Positions 30,649-43,899 of a stretch of DNA of 64,000 nt are shown in pieces. Both the position numbers and the translations under genes were made by a program. The notes under the pieces are model-generated. The model saw only the letters and a list, made by a program, of their open reading frames with translations. It searched no databases and was not told where the DNA came from. Numbering within the stretch: the first letter of the stretch is position 1; each line of letters opens with the position of its first letter. Source of the stretch: Guyanagaster necrorhizus (Eukaryota; Basidiomycota; Agaricomycetes; Agaricales; Physalacriaceae); the NCBI RefSeq assembly GCF_019112545.1, contig NW_025064911.1, positions 68,762 to 132,761 of the forward strand, in the 5' to 3' direction.

Positions 30649-32774
30649 ATGGAGATCACCATAATACTTTTGGTCATCGTCCTTTCAAGTTCTCTTTTCT
30701 TCTTGCTGAAATTTCGTCGGTCTAAAGCAATAGGACGTCTTCGAGGTCCTCCTCGTCCATCTATTTTACTAGGTATGCTTCCAAGCAGGAAAGACAACGC
30801 GTGCTGCACCTTTTTCTAGGTCACGAATTGGCGCTACGAGTTCAACCTTCCGTTGGTGGTCTAGAGACAACCTGGCAGAAAACTTATGGGAACACTTTTC
30901 GTATCGGCGGATGCTTCGCTGTAGGTGCTTCTGTTGTCTTTGTTCATTTCTCCTCCCTGATTATGGTAACAATGTAGCAAGATATCCTGATGACCTCGAA
31001 CCCGAAGGCTGCGTAGCACATCCTCCGTATTTCCGGTTATCGATACCCAAAGGCGAAGGATACCGTTCATGTGTGGAATATGATAGTGGGAAGAGGCATT
31101 ATTGCTGCCGATGGTACCATTCACCAACATCAACGGCGGATACTCAATCCGATGTCTTCGCCAAGTCAACTGAAGCTATACATGCCCGTGTTTAGGGCTA
31201 CCGCAACCGAGGTCAGTTTTTCACAAGCGGGGGTTGCACTACTAACGTGCTCCAATAGCTTTGTGAAAAGTTAGATGCGCTTGTCAGCAAAGGCCCAAAG
31301 GAAATCAACATGTTGGAATGGGCCGGCCTTGCTGCCTTAGATAGCATTGCTCTAAGTGAGTTTTATATGAACTTTGAGATGATAGTCCGTTGATTACTTT
31401 CAGTTTCTTTCGGGGCCCGATTAGGTGCACTTGATGGCGACTCGTCGGAGATGGCGGATACATCCAAAGTCTTTTTGTATGCTTTCATTTCATGCATGGA
31501 TCCGGGTTTGATTCTGATGCCGGTGCCTCGCTCTCCCAAATCGTTGCCACGTCGCTCACCATTCTTACTCCCGCTCTCTGGCGTTTCCTGCCAGATAAGA
31601 TCTTGTCTATCCACGATAGAATACCACGAAAAGAGGATAGGATCATGCATAACTTCAGAGATGCGGCCAAACAGCTGGCACGTCAGGCAATTGAGAACGT
31701 CGCTCGCGACGATTCGAAGGATCTTGGCACTATCCTTGGTAGGTGTCTATTCAGTCGATTTAGCGTACACTCAAGCGCATTCTTATAGCCAGGGCCTCCG
31801 ACGAAAAAAAGATGGACAAGGATGAGACATTGTCACAGTCGGCGTATCGGAAAGATCCTCTAATTTCTCTGACAAGTTCGTTGATTATTCCTTAGGGCAA
31901 TCACTCTCGGAGGTGAAGAGCCTCCAAGCAATGCAATAGCCTGGGTACTTTACGAACTAAGTCGACGGCCTGATCACCAAACCCTTGTAAGAGAGGAAAT
32001 CCGGAAAGGATCCGGGGACTATGAATCCATGCCGCTTCTAAATGCTGCCATCAACGTAACTGTCCCTCTTTTTCTGTCTATTTATTATGAACCATCTCTA
32101 GGAAACGTTCCGTCTGCATCCCATCTTGTACAACATTTTGCGATGTGCAACGGAAGACGATGTTATCCCGTTAAGCGAGCCGATCCAAACAGTGACTGGT
32201 GAGACATAGAACGAGGTATCGGTAGAGAAGGGGCAAATGGTGATGATATCAATTTATACATACAATCGGTATGTCATCTTGCTCTTGATTTACATGTTAA
32301 ATGTTCGCCTAAACAACTGTGCAGACTCCCGAGTGTATGGGGAAATGACGTGGACGAATGGATGCCCGAGCGATTCCTCAAAACGGAGGAGAAGAATAGG
32401 TCCTCGGTTGGTCTCTACGCAAATTTGTAAGTTGATCTTTCTCTAAACATCGACTGATACTGAAAATACTAGACTTACTTTCAGTGAGTCTTATCCCTCT
32501 TAATATTTGTACTGTCTCACGCTTACTTTAGGTGATGGTGCACGCGGCTGTATTGGGTACGCTTTTTCTCCTCCTCTGTTCTAGTTCTTTAACACCGCCT
32601 AGATGGAAATACGGACTGCTCGATCCTGGCCGAGCTCTTGAAATCATTTGAGTTTCTTGACTCTGGCACGGAACTGTTCAATGGTATAGCAATGATGATC
32701 CTGACGCCTCTTGTTAAAGGAAGAGAGCAGGAAGGGTCCCAGGCTCCTGTGATCTCGAGGAAGTTGACTTCCTA
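30649..32774 (+). pseudogene. Cytochrome P450, nearly full length but broken
   Basis: Exons from ATG 30649: an anchor (IILLVIVLSSSLFFLLKF) and GPPRPS hinge (to 30772), 30820-30920 (LETTWQKTYGNTFRIGG), 30978-31211 (ILRISGYRYPKAKDTVHVW, HQHQRRILNPMSSPSQLK), 31259-31355, then from 31404 ISFGARLGALDG. Later pieces are ITLGGEEPPSNAIAWVLYEL (I-helix region), ETFRLHP (EXXR), PERFL and DGARGCIGWKY (heme-binding Cys loop). Defects are a TAG at 31014-31016 where Gln fits, a frame change near 31490 before FDSDAGASLSQI, and another after GCIGWKYGLLD. A functional enzyme would be an ER monooxygenase. The QRRILNPMFS-type motif is usual in large agaric P450 families, but I cannot assign the family. Confidence 0.75.
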
Positions 32775-35700
32775 GCATGTGTTATGGTAATGCCCCTTAT
32801 TACCAATGGCTATGTGCATATGCCGCAGCTCTTGTACTTACAGTGACTCTAGCTTCAACATGCTAGGAGTCAATAGAATATTCTCACAATTGAAATGAAG
32901 AGTATATAATATGCTCCTCTTGTTTTTTAACCTACTTCTGCTTTATGTATCATCAATTGAGTGATCTTAAGCATACACTGAACCTCATTAAGTTAATCGG
33001 CTTTCTACTAACACAATCCTTCCGAGGTTACAGTTGAACCTCAACTTACTTCTAAGTTCCTAGGAACTCTCTCTCATCTTCTGAATGCATAGATTTTACA
33101 AAGGTATCCTGATTATTACTAGGGAAGTACTAATCCATTTTCTAAAGGTTTACGCATGACAGCAAGAGTCCCGTCAGACATTATCACTATAATACTCATT
33201 GGCGCTCTTCAGCTAAAGGAGGTAGTTAAGTTGAAGGTTGTTTAGATCGGATGAAGTTAACTGACCGCCAACAACTCGGAGTCTCACGCGATCTTATCCT
33301 AAAGATTTATCGTGTGTCCGTAAAGAGAGATGCGGTGGAAGTAGAACTCCTTCAGGTACGAACAAACCGGACTTTGGGGATTCGTAGATGGCAGTGCACA
33401 ATGATCGGCACCAAAAATAGCACATAAAGATGGGAACAGTATGGAAAAGATAAAGTGCTTTATCGAGAGTGATTACTTGTGTTGTAAGTATAGAGGAGAG
33501 TACAATACAGAGGATTAGATTAGCCTCTCGAGAGAGAGACATCATACTTAAATACATTTTGTACTACTTTGAGAGTTTTCTACGAAATACTATATAAGTC
33601 CTGATCATGGTCGAAGTCAGCTGCCACTGATTGACATAGCATCTTCGAGTACATTCTCGTATTGGCTCGGGATTGCTATCCCAACAACTTTTTTCTGTAC
33701 TGACTTTTCTTATAATTTGTATAAGACTTTTCCAACTCATTGTTTCATCCTTACACACTACCCTTGTTTGTTTGACATGCAGAGTAGGCAAGTGGCCTTG
33801 CCAGAACTTTGAAGTTACACCTGGCGGAGCTCGTGGACTCACCGCAAAAATCTCTCGTGGGATTCAATGAGGGTTGTGCTACTGACAAGATATAGGTTTC
33901 GGTGAACTTTGTGAGTTATCTTCCTATTCCACCTTGTGGATTTCCTGAAGTCTAACCAGTCTCTAGAGAAGATGCGCCAGCCGACTATTAAAGGCCATTA
34001 ATCGAATTCTATGAAGGCGCCCGTTCTTTGACATTAGGTGTGCTGACAGTTTTTCTCGCAACCTGTGCTTACGAATCGACTTTCCTCTTGGCCTTGATGC
34101 TGATTATGGCTGACAACGCACAGTCAGTTAACTGTTTCGCTATGTTCTCCTTATGGTTCTCGATTTGTACTGCCTTTAGGATTTTCGGTGGCAATGCATG
34201 AAAGAGGTATCTTTATCGAGCAGTAGCATGATCAGCGCCGGGTGCCGGCGGCTTGATGAGACCCTCAATGTCTGGTTTCCGAGAGAGGGGGCCTTCAATT
34301 CAAGGTCATCAACTACAGTGTTACATGCTCTCTCCAAATGCATGGATAGAAAATGGTAGGTCCGTGTATACCAATTGTTTCTTTTTCCCGCTGACATGAA
34401 CATTTAATTCGCCGACAAATCTCAGCTATCGCAAATTTAGTGATGATATCTTCAGCAAAGACAATTGCATCTACCAAGAGTGGAGAGAAGTGATATCTGT
34501 AGAAATCTTAGGTATGCTCCAGGTTGCTATCTATGGTATCTTTCACTGATGTGCCTTGTGTAGGCCAGCTTGCCCTCAAGCTTTCACCCTCCATCAACCT
34601 CCTTCATTGTTCGGCTATTGTTTTCCGCCTTTTGACCGATAGATTCGAGATGTCTTTATTCTGTCTAATGCATTTCAGGCGGTCCACCATCTTCACAATT
34701 CGGTGCTGCCCTCGTCGCCGCAGGACCTCTTTTGGTCGCTCAACCACGTAACCTTTTTGTACTGACCTTTCTCTCAGATATGACTATCGTTCCTCGGCCC
34801 TTATTACTGTCTAAGCAAGCCCGGTTTCCGAAGGTCTTTGGTATATTCATAGAAACCGTCAGAAAAGAATCAACGCAGGGATCAAAAATACACGATACCA
34901 TTCTCGGATGTGGAAGCTGTACGTGAAGTATATTATCACAACGTCAATACTTCTCCCTCTGCGAGGAAGAGCTATCGCCAATGTGTTGTACCAAGCACGT
35001 TCGCTTCCATCGCGACAGTCCTCGAGGCTCCTTGGCAATCACTGTGTGAAAGCACATTTTGCTATTCAAGTTATGGCCTATGATAAGGGCCATATTAACC
35101 ATCAAGAGCCGAGCCATACGGCTCTCAAGGGACGATTCCTTGTGTCATATATCGCGAACTCCATGGCGATAGGATACTCTCCATCGATGATGCTACGTCT
35201 CGCCGTGTGCCATGTGGTGTCGGGGACGTCTGAGCGATGGTATCGCACTTTGTTTTGTCTTGACGATGGTGATATCAAAAAGCCCATGATGGCGTCCAGC
35301 AACCATCCTCGAGGCTCGTAGCTAAGAATATCATGACCTATACAATGTGAATGCCATCGTCGTGCTATCTCTGATCATTGGCTTATACATGCTTGTATAG
35401 TCAATGCAGCTAAGCCCTCGAGATAATTCGATGCTCATAACATTTCTGCACGAACTCGGAGCGGTGACGGGTTGATGCGTTCACGTTTTCTTCACGCATG
35501 CGACATTTGACTGCTCTACTTTGCTTTCAGGTTAACAGCATAGAGGTTAGGGGCACCATTTAGTGTGAAGTCTGGTGTCTCTAGCTGGATGACTTGATTT
35601 AGTTTTTTGTTTCGAATACTGTACTAATTCGTTTAGGTCTCGGAATTCACCGATCTTGTTCCATGTTTCGACTGCGATTTTTTGGTCTGCGTTGTCTTTT

Positions 35701-35935
35701 GCATATATCATATAAAAGATCAGGATGTGAGACATCTCACTTGCAAAGTATTTAAGCCGAGGTACCAGCGAGCTTCGTACCTTGGTACCATCACCATCTC
35801 CTACTGCAACCCTGTCATCTCTAGGGTAGGCATATCTTACCTTGTTTCCACCTTCATTCTCAACCCATCTGATCCATTAACTGACAGACTATTCCTAGCC
35901 GTTATCGAGGGGTAAACAAGACACTCACAAGGAAC
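32775..35935. other. 3.1-kb stretch without a supported gene
   Basis: Moderately AT-rich. Frames up to 137 codons (34908-35321, plus strand) carry no motif I know. The minus-strand frame at 33564-33842 contains CWDSNPEPIRE, which looks like translated repeat sequence rather than a gene. A TATATAAGTCCTGATC element near 33592 could belong to an old LTR, but no matching end was found. Confidence 0.4.
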
Positions 35936-37684
35936 ATGGGTGAAGTCGAGGTATGTATTAGATGCATTCAAGCCAATGTACCTCCTCTAACTTGCTATTA
36001 GAAAAAGTTATCCTCTTCTCCTCGCCTTGAGAGGGTCAATTATGAAATTAAACCTCATACCACGGACGTGGACCTCCTTCCATTCTTTCGTGCCGGCTTC
36101 TCGTCTCTGGACCTGGACTCCTCCATGATCAATTCCATCAATACCCGAATACAACGTCTGAATATCGAAGTGCAATCTCATCAAAAGGAAATCGCTTCGA
36201 TCCAATCTGTTCTACAACGTCTTCAAGAGGAGTGCGATCACACCGTGGCTGATCTCTTTGATAATAAATCACTATTGTCCCCTATCCGACGCGTACCACC
36301 TGACGTCCTGCTGCACATATTCAATTTGGCAGTTGGTGATAGTGAGATGTGCCTCACATCACCTCCGTTCATCCTTCGTAGCATATGCTACACATGGAGG
36401 GTCCTTGTTTTGTCATCGCCATCCCTTTGGTCTAAGGTGAACATCAATGTAACTAAACACCAGTGGGAGACGAGTGAATCATACAACTCGAAGAATCGTC
36501 TCCTCCTCCACACCGCCTTCGCTCTGTCCAGAAATTGTCCCCTCAGCATGTCAATTCAGAGCTCGGGCTACACCTCACAGGCACGGGCGTTAATGACAGA
36601 ATGCATCGCTCCTACATCTCAACGGTGGAAATCCCTGTCTCTCTGTGTCTCTAGTCCTGAAAGCATCCGTGGCCTTTTGAACATCTCGGGACGCCTCCCA
36701 ATGCTAGAAAGCTTGGATTTTACCATGTACCACAATCACCCACGAGATTACTTTGGTACCGCGCTTTCCCGGATTTTCCGTTCCGTTCCTTTACTACGCT
36801 CCGTTACAATAGCTGGCGACTTCTTTGCCAAATTATCGCTTCCTCTTCATCAACTCACGAGCATCAGTTTCGACTTTGAGCTAGGCGAGACGTCTGACAA
36901 ATCCCTTGTCTATGGTTGTATTGCGGAAGGGACGGAACTGGAATCGTTCACCTTCCATAGCATGTCTGACGGTTGTTCGGACATGTGGAAATTTCCGGCA
37001 CCATTATCGGAAATAACCCATTTAAATATCCGACAGCTTTCACTGGGATACGAAATTCCCACAGATCTGAAGTATTGTACTTTTCCAGCACTGGAGGACC
37101 TGACTCTTTTTGCTTGTCTTAAAGAGCGGTGTTCAGGACTCGATTATATTGTACATGAACTTGGAATGATCTCCGAATTGTTGAAGCGCTCCAAACCCCG
37201 TCTTCGATCCTTCGCCATGTACAGGCCTCTTCCTTTACCGGTTCTTAACGATATCGTCATGGGGATGTTTACGTCCCTCACAGATCTCGTCATTGCCGTA
37301 AACAAGAAAACGGCAACTGAAATAGTGCAAAGATTGGCAGAACCTTTGTTCGTCCCATGTCTTCAGCGATTGTCTCTGCATATCTGCTTTCCTGCAACAT
37401 CATTATTTGAAGACGATTCCCTATACGCCCTGGCAGTATCCAGACACAAATGTGGGCTGCAATCGCTGGTCTTGTCGTTTCCATACACCGAGGCTTTGAG
37501 GACCTATCACCTTCCGGCTAATTCTGACTGGAGGCAGCGTTTGTTGCAAGTATATAAACTGAAAGAAGCTGGATTAGGAGTGACCGTCTCATTGAATGGA
37601 AGAGACTTTTTTGATGGTGAAGATGCGGTTAAGAAGCTTGCGAAATGGCTTCGTCATTGGAGTAATTGTTACGATTTTTCCTGA
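35936..37684 (+). CDS. F-box protein with N-terminal coiled coil and LRR-like tail; stop codon supplied by an LTR
   Basis: Two exons: 35936-35950 (MGEVE) and 36002-37684, with a 51-bp GT-AG intron, giving 565 residues. Residues about 36-75 form a heptad-like coiled coil (NTRIQRLNIEVQSHQKEIAS and following), and the F-box follows directly (IRRVPPDVLLHIFNLAVGD). The rest is an irregular leucine-rich tail ending KLAKWLRHWSN. This coiled coil plus F-box layout is one of the largest expanded families in agarics; such proteins are thought to present substrates to SCF ubiquitin ligases. The frame is intact. The last five codons (CYDFS) and the TGA at 37682-37684 lie inside the solo LTR that begins at 37667. 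In the sequence beyond the LTR the interrupted frame would end two codons later (ATG TAG), so the insertion changed only the extreme C-terminus. Confidence 0.85.
37662..37666. repeat. Target-site duplication GTAAT (left copy)
   Basis: GTAAT directly before the LTR start TGTTACG at 37667; the right copy is 38194-38198. Five-base duplications are what Ty3/gypsy integrases produce. Confidence 0.85.
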
Positions 37685-38193
37685 TTTCTTTTTTTTTTCC
37701 CTTGAACTCTTCAGGATTGACCCCTATTTCTGCTTAGTCAGGGCACCTAGACTGGTGCTTAGGACCATGAGAGAATTAGTCAGCATCCCAACCCAGGTTC
37801 TACTACACTGCTGTTTAACTGCTGTTTAATGGCAGTGTATCTCTTTTGTCATTCTGCAGCAGTAACAGCAGTAACAGCTCAACAGCAGACAATACTCTTT
37901 TGTAGGTATCTTAGTGACACTGGACAAAGCACTATACAGCACCAGGATAAACAATTAGATAGAGATATTCTTAGAATGATAAGCATTTAGTATTTAAGTA
38001 GCATAGCTCTTGCTGTAGTAACCCCAGCTTCAAGCTAAAGTTTATTCTTTCACCATCTTATCTTGAGTGACTTGCAATGCCTTGACAACACAGCACCATC
38101 AACATATCAAGTGGACTCTGACATTCTAACCCAAAGTGCAAGGTTGTGTCAGTTTATCACATGTTATTGGTCATATGGAATTTGGGCTTAACA
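37667..38193 (+). repeat. Solo LTR of a Ty3/gypsy chromovirus, in the 3' end of the F-box gene
   Basis: 527 bp starting TGTTACGATTTTTCC and ending GGGCTTAACA, matching in order the reverse complement of the LTR at 58800-59318 (GATTTTTCC, TGACCCCTATTTCTGCTTAG, CAGCAGTAACAGC, TTCAAGCTAAAGTTTATT, ATCACATGTTAT). It is flanked on both sides by GTAAT, and no internal element sequence is attached, so it is a solo LTR left by LTR-LTR recombination. Only one CpG is seen in it, near 37672. Confidence 0.9.
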
Positions 38194-39524
38194 GTAATAT
38201 GTAGCATTTCACCTAATTGTATGACTTGTAAATTTACTTGCTGGTTGTATTCTTGTGCCTTGAGTTTGACTAAATGAACAATTGATCCATAGAATGTAAT
38301 TTATAGCAAGCAATGATTATTATGCTTATTATACTATAGAATAGTTGTGATTATATGCTTTCCAGCTGGGGGTTTACTTAAGCTATTCATTATATAAAAG
38401 AACAGTATCAGTGGAAGCAGGAATCAGAAATGATTTTGTCATAGAAGGGACAATAGATATATTTTGAAATTTGACTTATATATAGATGATTTGTACTTGA
38501 ATTCTTTTTGGGTCCATCCTATGCTACTTTCTATTCTGTCTGTTTACTTTCATCTCTTTAGGGCACATCATCAGCTGTATCCACTGCACTTATCAAAAAC
38601 TTTGCTAATATGCAGTTTAGGTACAGATGTGATCTATTGCAGTTAATATTGACTGAGATGGAGATGCAGAGATATGGTCTGGCCCAAAGTCTCTCTTCCT
38701 TTTACTATCATTATCAATGCAACAATGATGAAAGTCACCAAGCTGTTTCCAATATGATGAACCTTGATAATCTGAATGCATATATATAGTGGAACTCTTT
38801 GTAATATTCATCTTGTTGCTCAATGACAATGACAGCAATATGGATGACCTTGCTTGCATTCAATACTAATATCCAACTCACACTATAAGTCTCACAACTA
38901 TCATTTTATCATTTTCAGCAATTATAAAGCTTACTATAGATGAATGATCCTGTCTGTACACTTCTTAGCATACATATAGTCACTGAAATTCCCATTTCAT
39001 CATGTAGAGCTAGCTTCTGTTAGCTTAAAGAATTATTTCTAACAGTGATACTACCTATATAAAGTTTTGAGCTTGTGAAAAGGTAATATTTAAGTGAGAT
39101 TAGATATATAGTATAGTTTTTTCAGCAGCATATTCAGTAGCTTATGCATCTACACAGTCCTATTTCAAGGCTGAAAACATTATATACTTGCCTCTTTATA
39201 AGTATTATTTCATCTGTTTATTGACTGATTTATCTTTCAGATCACTAACTCCTTATATGCCACATAGATTCACTTAAATTCCAACTATACCAATTATTAT
39301 AGGCCATCAACAGTTTGGACATTATTTTTAGTGTGGTATAGAAGTTGCAGACTATGTTATCAGTAATAGAAGGTATAAAATGCATTCTTTCCTGTCATTC
39401 ACAGCTCATACAGTTACTTTTTTAAGCTTATTTTTATACCTATCAATATTGCTACTTCTGCTAAATTACAAAATATCTACATGACTCAGTATCATCTTTT
39501 ATAGGCTTGCAAAGTTGGCAGGCC
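38194..39524. other. CpG-free AT-rich sequence of unknown origin
   Basis: Begins with the right target duplication GTAATATGTAG and the former 3' flank of the F-box gene. No open frame above about 80 codons and no element motif is seen. Like the neighbouring elements it contains practically no CpG, which suggests either an older unrecognised repeat or spreading of the same mutation process into unique flanking DNA. Confidence 0.4.
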
Positions 39525-39992
39525 TGTTAGGCTTAAGCTGCACATGATCTGAACATGTGATAAACTAATGTGACTTCATGTTTGAGCCTTCTCCTAGAGT
39601 CCACTTGATGTGCTCTTTGATCATAATGCTTCAAGATGTAAGAGAAGTAGCTCAAGAGTAGAATGAGTATAAATAAACTTTAGCTTGAAGCTTGGAATTA
39701 CTAGCAAGAGTGAGTCTGCTTATATACTGTATATCATAGAATTAAATATATAACTACCTATTGTATGTTTTCAAGTCCTTGTGCTCATTGTCTTTAGGTA
39801 TTGCTACTATACACAAAAGGTTGATTGTGCATTGTTGAGAGCTAGTTGCTGCATTAGAGAATAATAATGGATTAGCTTGTTGTAATGACTAAGCTTCTCT
39901 CACAGTTCTAAGTGTCTAGTTTAGATGCCCTGACTAAGCATAAATAGGGGTTAATTTATAGAAAGAGGAATAAAAGTGGAAAAATTATAACA
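39525..39992 (-). repeat. 3' LTR of chromovirus D
   Basis: On the plus strand starts TGTTAGGCTTAAG and ends AAATTATAACA. The following bases TTATCCTCTCCTTAAGAC are the reverse of a purine-rich tract, so this is the element's 3' LTR. Confidence 0.88.
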
Positions 39993-39999
39993 TTATCCT

Positions 40000-42900
40000 C
40001 TCCTTAAGACTATCATCCCAATAGCTTAATTTAGAGATAGTTTGTACTTCTGTATCATCTCTACAGCATTCATCTGCTTTTCATTGATCCACTAGTTTAA
40101 TTCAATGCTATAGCCCTTTCAACTAATCAGGTAATCTACAGTTATCATCATGCCACCTCTCTTAGCTTTGACTTTTTGCAACTTGTGATTTAGTATTTGA
40201 TTGATTTTATAATGTTCTTCATTATTGATCAGGTCAGATGAGAGAGAAAGTGGCTGTTTCTGATTTGAGAATGCTAGTGTGATGTATAATGTGAGAAGTA
40301 TTTTATTAAACACATTGTGAACCTTTCAGTGGGCAGGTAGATGGAGTTTGTATGCCAACTGTCTGACTTTTGCTAGAATAGAGAATGGGCTCATCTGTTT
40401 GTCAGAAAGTTTCTGTTTTGGGTGTAGCAGATAGAGGTTGGTTATGTCCAATCATACCTTGTCATTAAGGTTGTATATGTGTGTGATATGACAGTGAGCA
40501 TTATAGTGTTTTTTCATTGTGGACACTGCTTTCTCAAGAGTGACATGTGTTTCATCATGTATTTTTCCCATGAAGATGGCAAAATTGGAGGAGGCCAGTG
40601 TAGTGATATGGGAACATGTTGTTTGGGTGACATTGAGATGATGGCCATAGTTTATGAAGAATAGTGATTTGCTAGTTGCAGAGTAAACCTGGTTGTTATG
40701 TTGAAAAGCTGCCAGAGCTAACCATTCAACTCAATTGTCTTGCTGATAGTTGATAAAGAGGCATAAATGTTTCTTGACCTTCTGGTTGACCCTCTTGGTC
40801 TGTCCATCAGTTTGTGGATGGTACACAGTGGATGCATTTTAGTGGATGTTGAAAAGTTTGTATAGATCATTTAAAAATTTGAACACAAACTGTGGTCTTT
40901 AATCAGAGATGACTACTTAGAGTATGCCATATTTCATGTAAACTTCATCCTGCAGAATCCTTGCCCACCCTTCTGATGTTAATTTGATTGAGCATGCAAT
41001 CAGAAGAATTGCTTTGGAGAACTAATCAATGATCACAATGATTGCATCATAGTCATTGCAGTCTGGAAGTCTAGTGATCATGTCCATGAAAATGTGAGTC
41101 CATGATGATTATAGTATTTCATTAGAGTGAAGTGGTGCTGCCCATGCCTGTATCATAGCCTTTCTCCACTGACAGGTTTTGCATTCCTTCATGTAGTGCT
41201 CAATATTCTGTCCTATCTTTAGCCACTAATATTTCTATAGGACTAATTTCTTGGTCTTGGCTATCCCCAGATGTCCTGCAGTTGCATGATCATGGCATAT
41301 AGCAATAATCTCACTCCTTAGATCTGGATCTCTTGAAATGTAGATCTGGCTATTATAGCAGATTATTCCACCTTTCTTTGTCATTCCTCATTCATGATTC
41401 AGAGATGAGGCCACATGTTAGTCCTATTTGTGGCTGTCTCTGGTGATGCTCTTGACCCTCTCATAGATCTCTTCTTCTGTCAATATTGTCATGGCCCAAA
41501 AATGTTTGGATCTTAATAATGTGACTTCTCTGTTGTTATCTACTCCTTGATCATGATTGGCCTGCCAGCTGAGAAGGTCTGCCTTCTTGTTGGTGGTCTC
41601 TATCTTATAGTGTAGAGTGTATTAGTATTGGCTCAGTTCTGTCACTTACTGAGCTTGTCATTAATTCAGTTTTTGAGGCTGTCAGAAATATCAAAGATTC
41701 TGATGATCAGTCTAGACTTCAAAGACTTGTTCAGCACCAATGAAATAATACCTCCACTCCTCCAGAGTGAGCATTATTATGAGCAGCTTCTTGTCATAGA
41801 TTTCATAATTCCTTTCAGTGACTGTTAAGGCCTTCAACAGGAAGGCTACTGGCTGCCACTTTCTGTCTTGTTCCTGGAATAGTATGGCACTGATAGTTTC
41901 TTCACTGAAGTTAGCCTTGATCTGGAATTTGCTATCCTGGGTAGGGATAGTAAGTACTATGTCCTCTACTAGTCACTGTTTTAAGTCATTGAATGTAATT
42001 TGTTGTAACTGCCTCTAAGCCCAGAAGGCATTCTTAGTCAATTGTGTCATTAGTCAGACTATCTTGCTATAGTTCCAAATGAACTGCCAGTAAAAGTTGG
42101 TGAACTCCAAGAAGAATTGGAGCTCCTTCTTCTTTGTTAGTTCCAGCTATTCTATGATGCTAGCAACTTTAATGAAGTCTATATGGATACTTTCTTCACT
42201 GATGATTATTCTGAGGTATTCTATCTCCAACATCTCAAATTCACACTTCTCCACTTTGAGGAACAGTTTGTGTTTTCTCATTAAGGCTAGTATCTATTGT
42301 ACTAGCCTTTGGTGTTCCTTTTTCATCTTTGACATGATGAGAATATTACTTAGATAGATAGTTACCTTTCTGGTGGTGATGAGATCTTTAAAGATGTCAT
42401 TCATTATCCATTAGAAAGTAGCTGGTGAGTTCATTAGCTTGAAAAGCCCTCAGTTAGTTCTGAAAGTGGCTTTCCATTTATCATCCTCCTTGATATGTAC
42501 ATTGTTATATCCTCAGCAAACATTGAGTTTAGTGTAGTACTTGGCTCCTCTGAGCTTGTCCATTAGTTCTGAGATTAATAGAAGGGGATAACAATTTTTG
42601 ATCATCATCTCATTGAGCTTTCTATAATCTTGGACTGGTTGGAGTTTGCTGTCTTTCTTCTTGATAAAGAAGAATGGAGATGCCATCAGTGACTTTGATG
42701 GTCAGATCCTTTTGCTAGACAAGTTCTTATCTAGAAACTCATCTAGTTTTTATTGTTTATTGTTGCTAAGCAGATATGTTTTGCAATCTAGGTTGGCATT
42801 AGCATTAGAGATCAGTTTGATCACATGATTTCACAGCTTTGGTTTAGAGAGTTCATTAAAACTTTCTTTCTTGAAAAGGTCCTTAAAGTTCTGTGTCTAT

Positions 42901-43450
42901 TCAGGCACTATTTCTTTAAATGACTTTTCCTCCTTCTCTGCATTGGCCTTTGCTGTTAAGTTATTGGCATGATGTATTGTCCATATATGCAGAGCCTATT
43001 GGATGTCAACAGTGAGAATGGTTTCACCATCTTCCATCTCTTTATCCCACCAATTCTCAGAATCTTTATTAGATAATTTGAAGAGAATTTTTTGGCATTT
43101 GTATTATGTGAATGTGATCTTCTTATTTTTTCAGTTAATCAGGAGATTATAGCAGATCAACCAGTCATGCTCAAGAAATATTTCCTTCATCCTGAGGTCA
43201 GTGACTGCTAGGTCAATTCATTTAGAGTGATCTCTGATGGTGAGCCATAGTTTAACAAACTCAGTTATTGATCCAGCTTGATTTTTTATTCCATTGGCAT
43301 TGTAGATGGATATTAGGATAGCAGTGGCTTTAATTGGAAGTCAGTGCTTATCAATGAAAGCCTAATTAATCAAGCTGCTAGTGCATCTGCTGTCAATTAA
43401 TACTGTTATTATGTGTATAGAGTGGTTTGTGAGGGTTTTGATTTAGACCT
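40000..43450 (-). pseudogene. Pol of chromovirus D (protease, RT, RNase H, integrase, chromodomain)
   Basis: Recognisable in pieces on the minus strand. RT has [20 protein letters not shown] and the catalytic box as YLSN instead of YLDD (near 42330-42360). RNase H pieces include NYEIYDKKLLIIMLTLEEW. The integrase has a zinc-binding part ATAGHLGIAKTKKLVL with ECKTCQWRKA, and a core DYDAIIVIID and YHPQTDGQTKRVNQ, where the catalytic Glu reads Lys. The C-terminus has a chromodomain (VDYLIS-stop-KGYSIELN, at 40030-40160). The catalytic changes and dozens of stops make it inactive. Confidence 0.8.
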
Positions 43451-43899
43451 TAACCATTAAGTCTTGTCTGGTCATCTTAGTTTGTTGGATGTATCTTCAG
43501 AGCCCCTGTAGTTTATTAAGCCATTCCAAGGCTCAGCACCTTTGGGATTTCTTCATTTCTTTGATCATCTCATCAATGACTTCCTTAGCTTGGATCTTGT
43601 GTACCCAGTTCTTGAGTATGACTTTTGCTGCTTCCTCTGTTTTAGCATCTTTAATAGCCCTCCAAGTTCATTCAGTATTGAATGGCTTAAGCTATTTGGC
43701 AGAGGTCTCTCTCTCTGTTTGGCCTACAGGCATTTGAGCTTTTTTCTTAGGTGATTCTTTGGTATGCAGTGTAGAAGATTCAGATATATTTGAATGCATG
43801 CATAATTTAGATATAAGTGTAACTACAGAGGTACTATTAGTCCATCTAGCAGCTATTAGTTGCACACCATAAAGTCCTTTGGCTGACCCAGTAGAATTG

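Noticed and set aside
33564..33842. Minus-strand frame with CWDSNPEPIRE as a gene
   Set aside because: Reads like translated repeat or promoter sequence; no domain and no continuation on either side.
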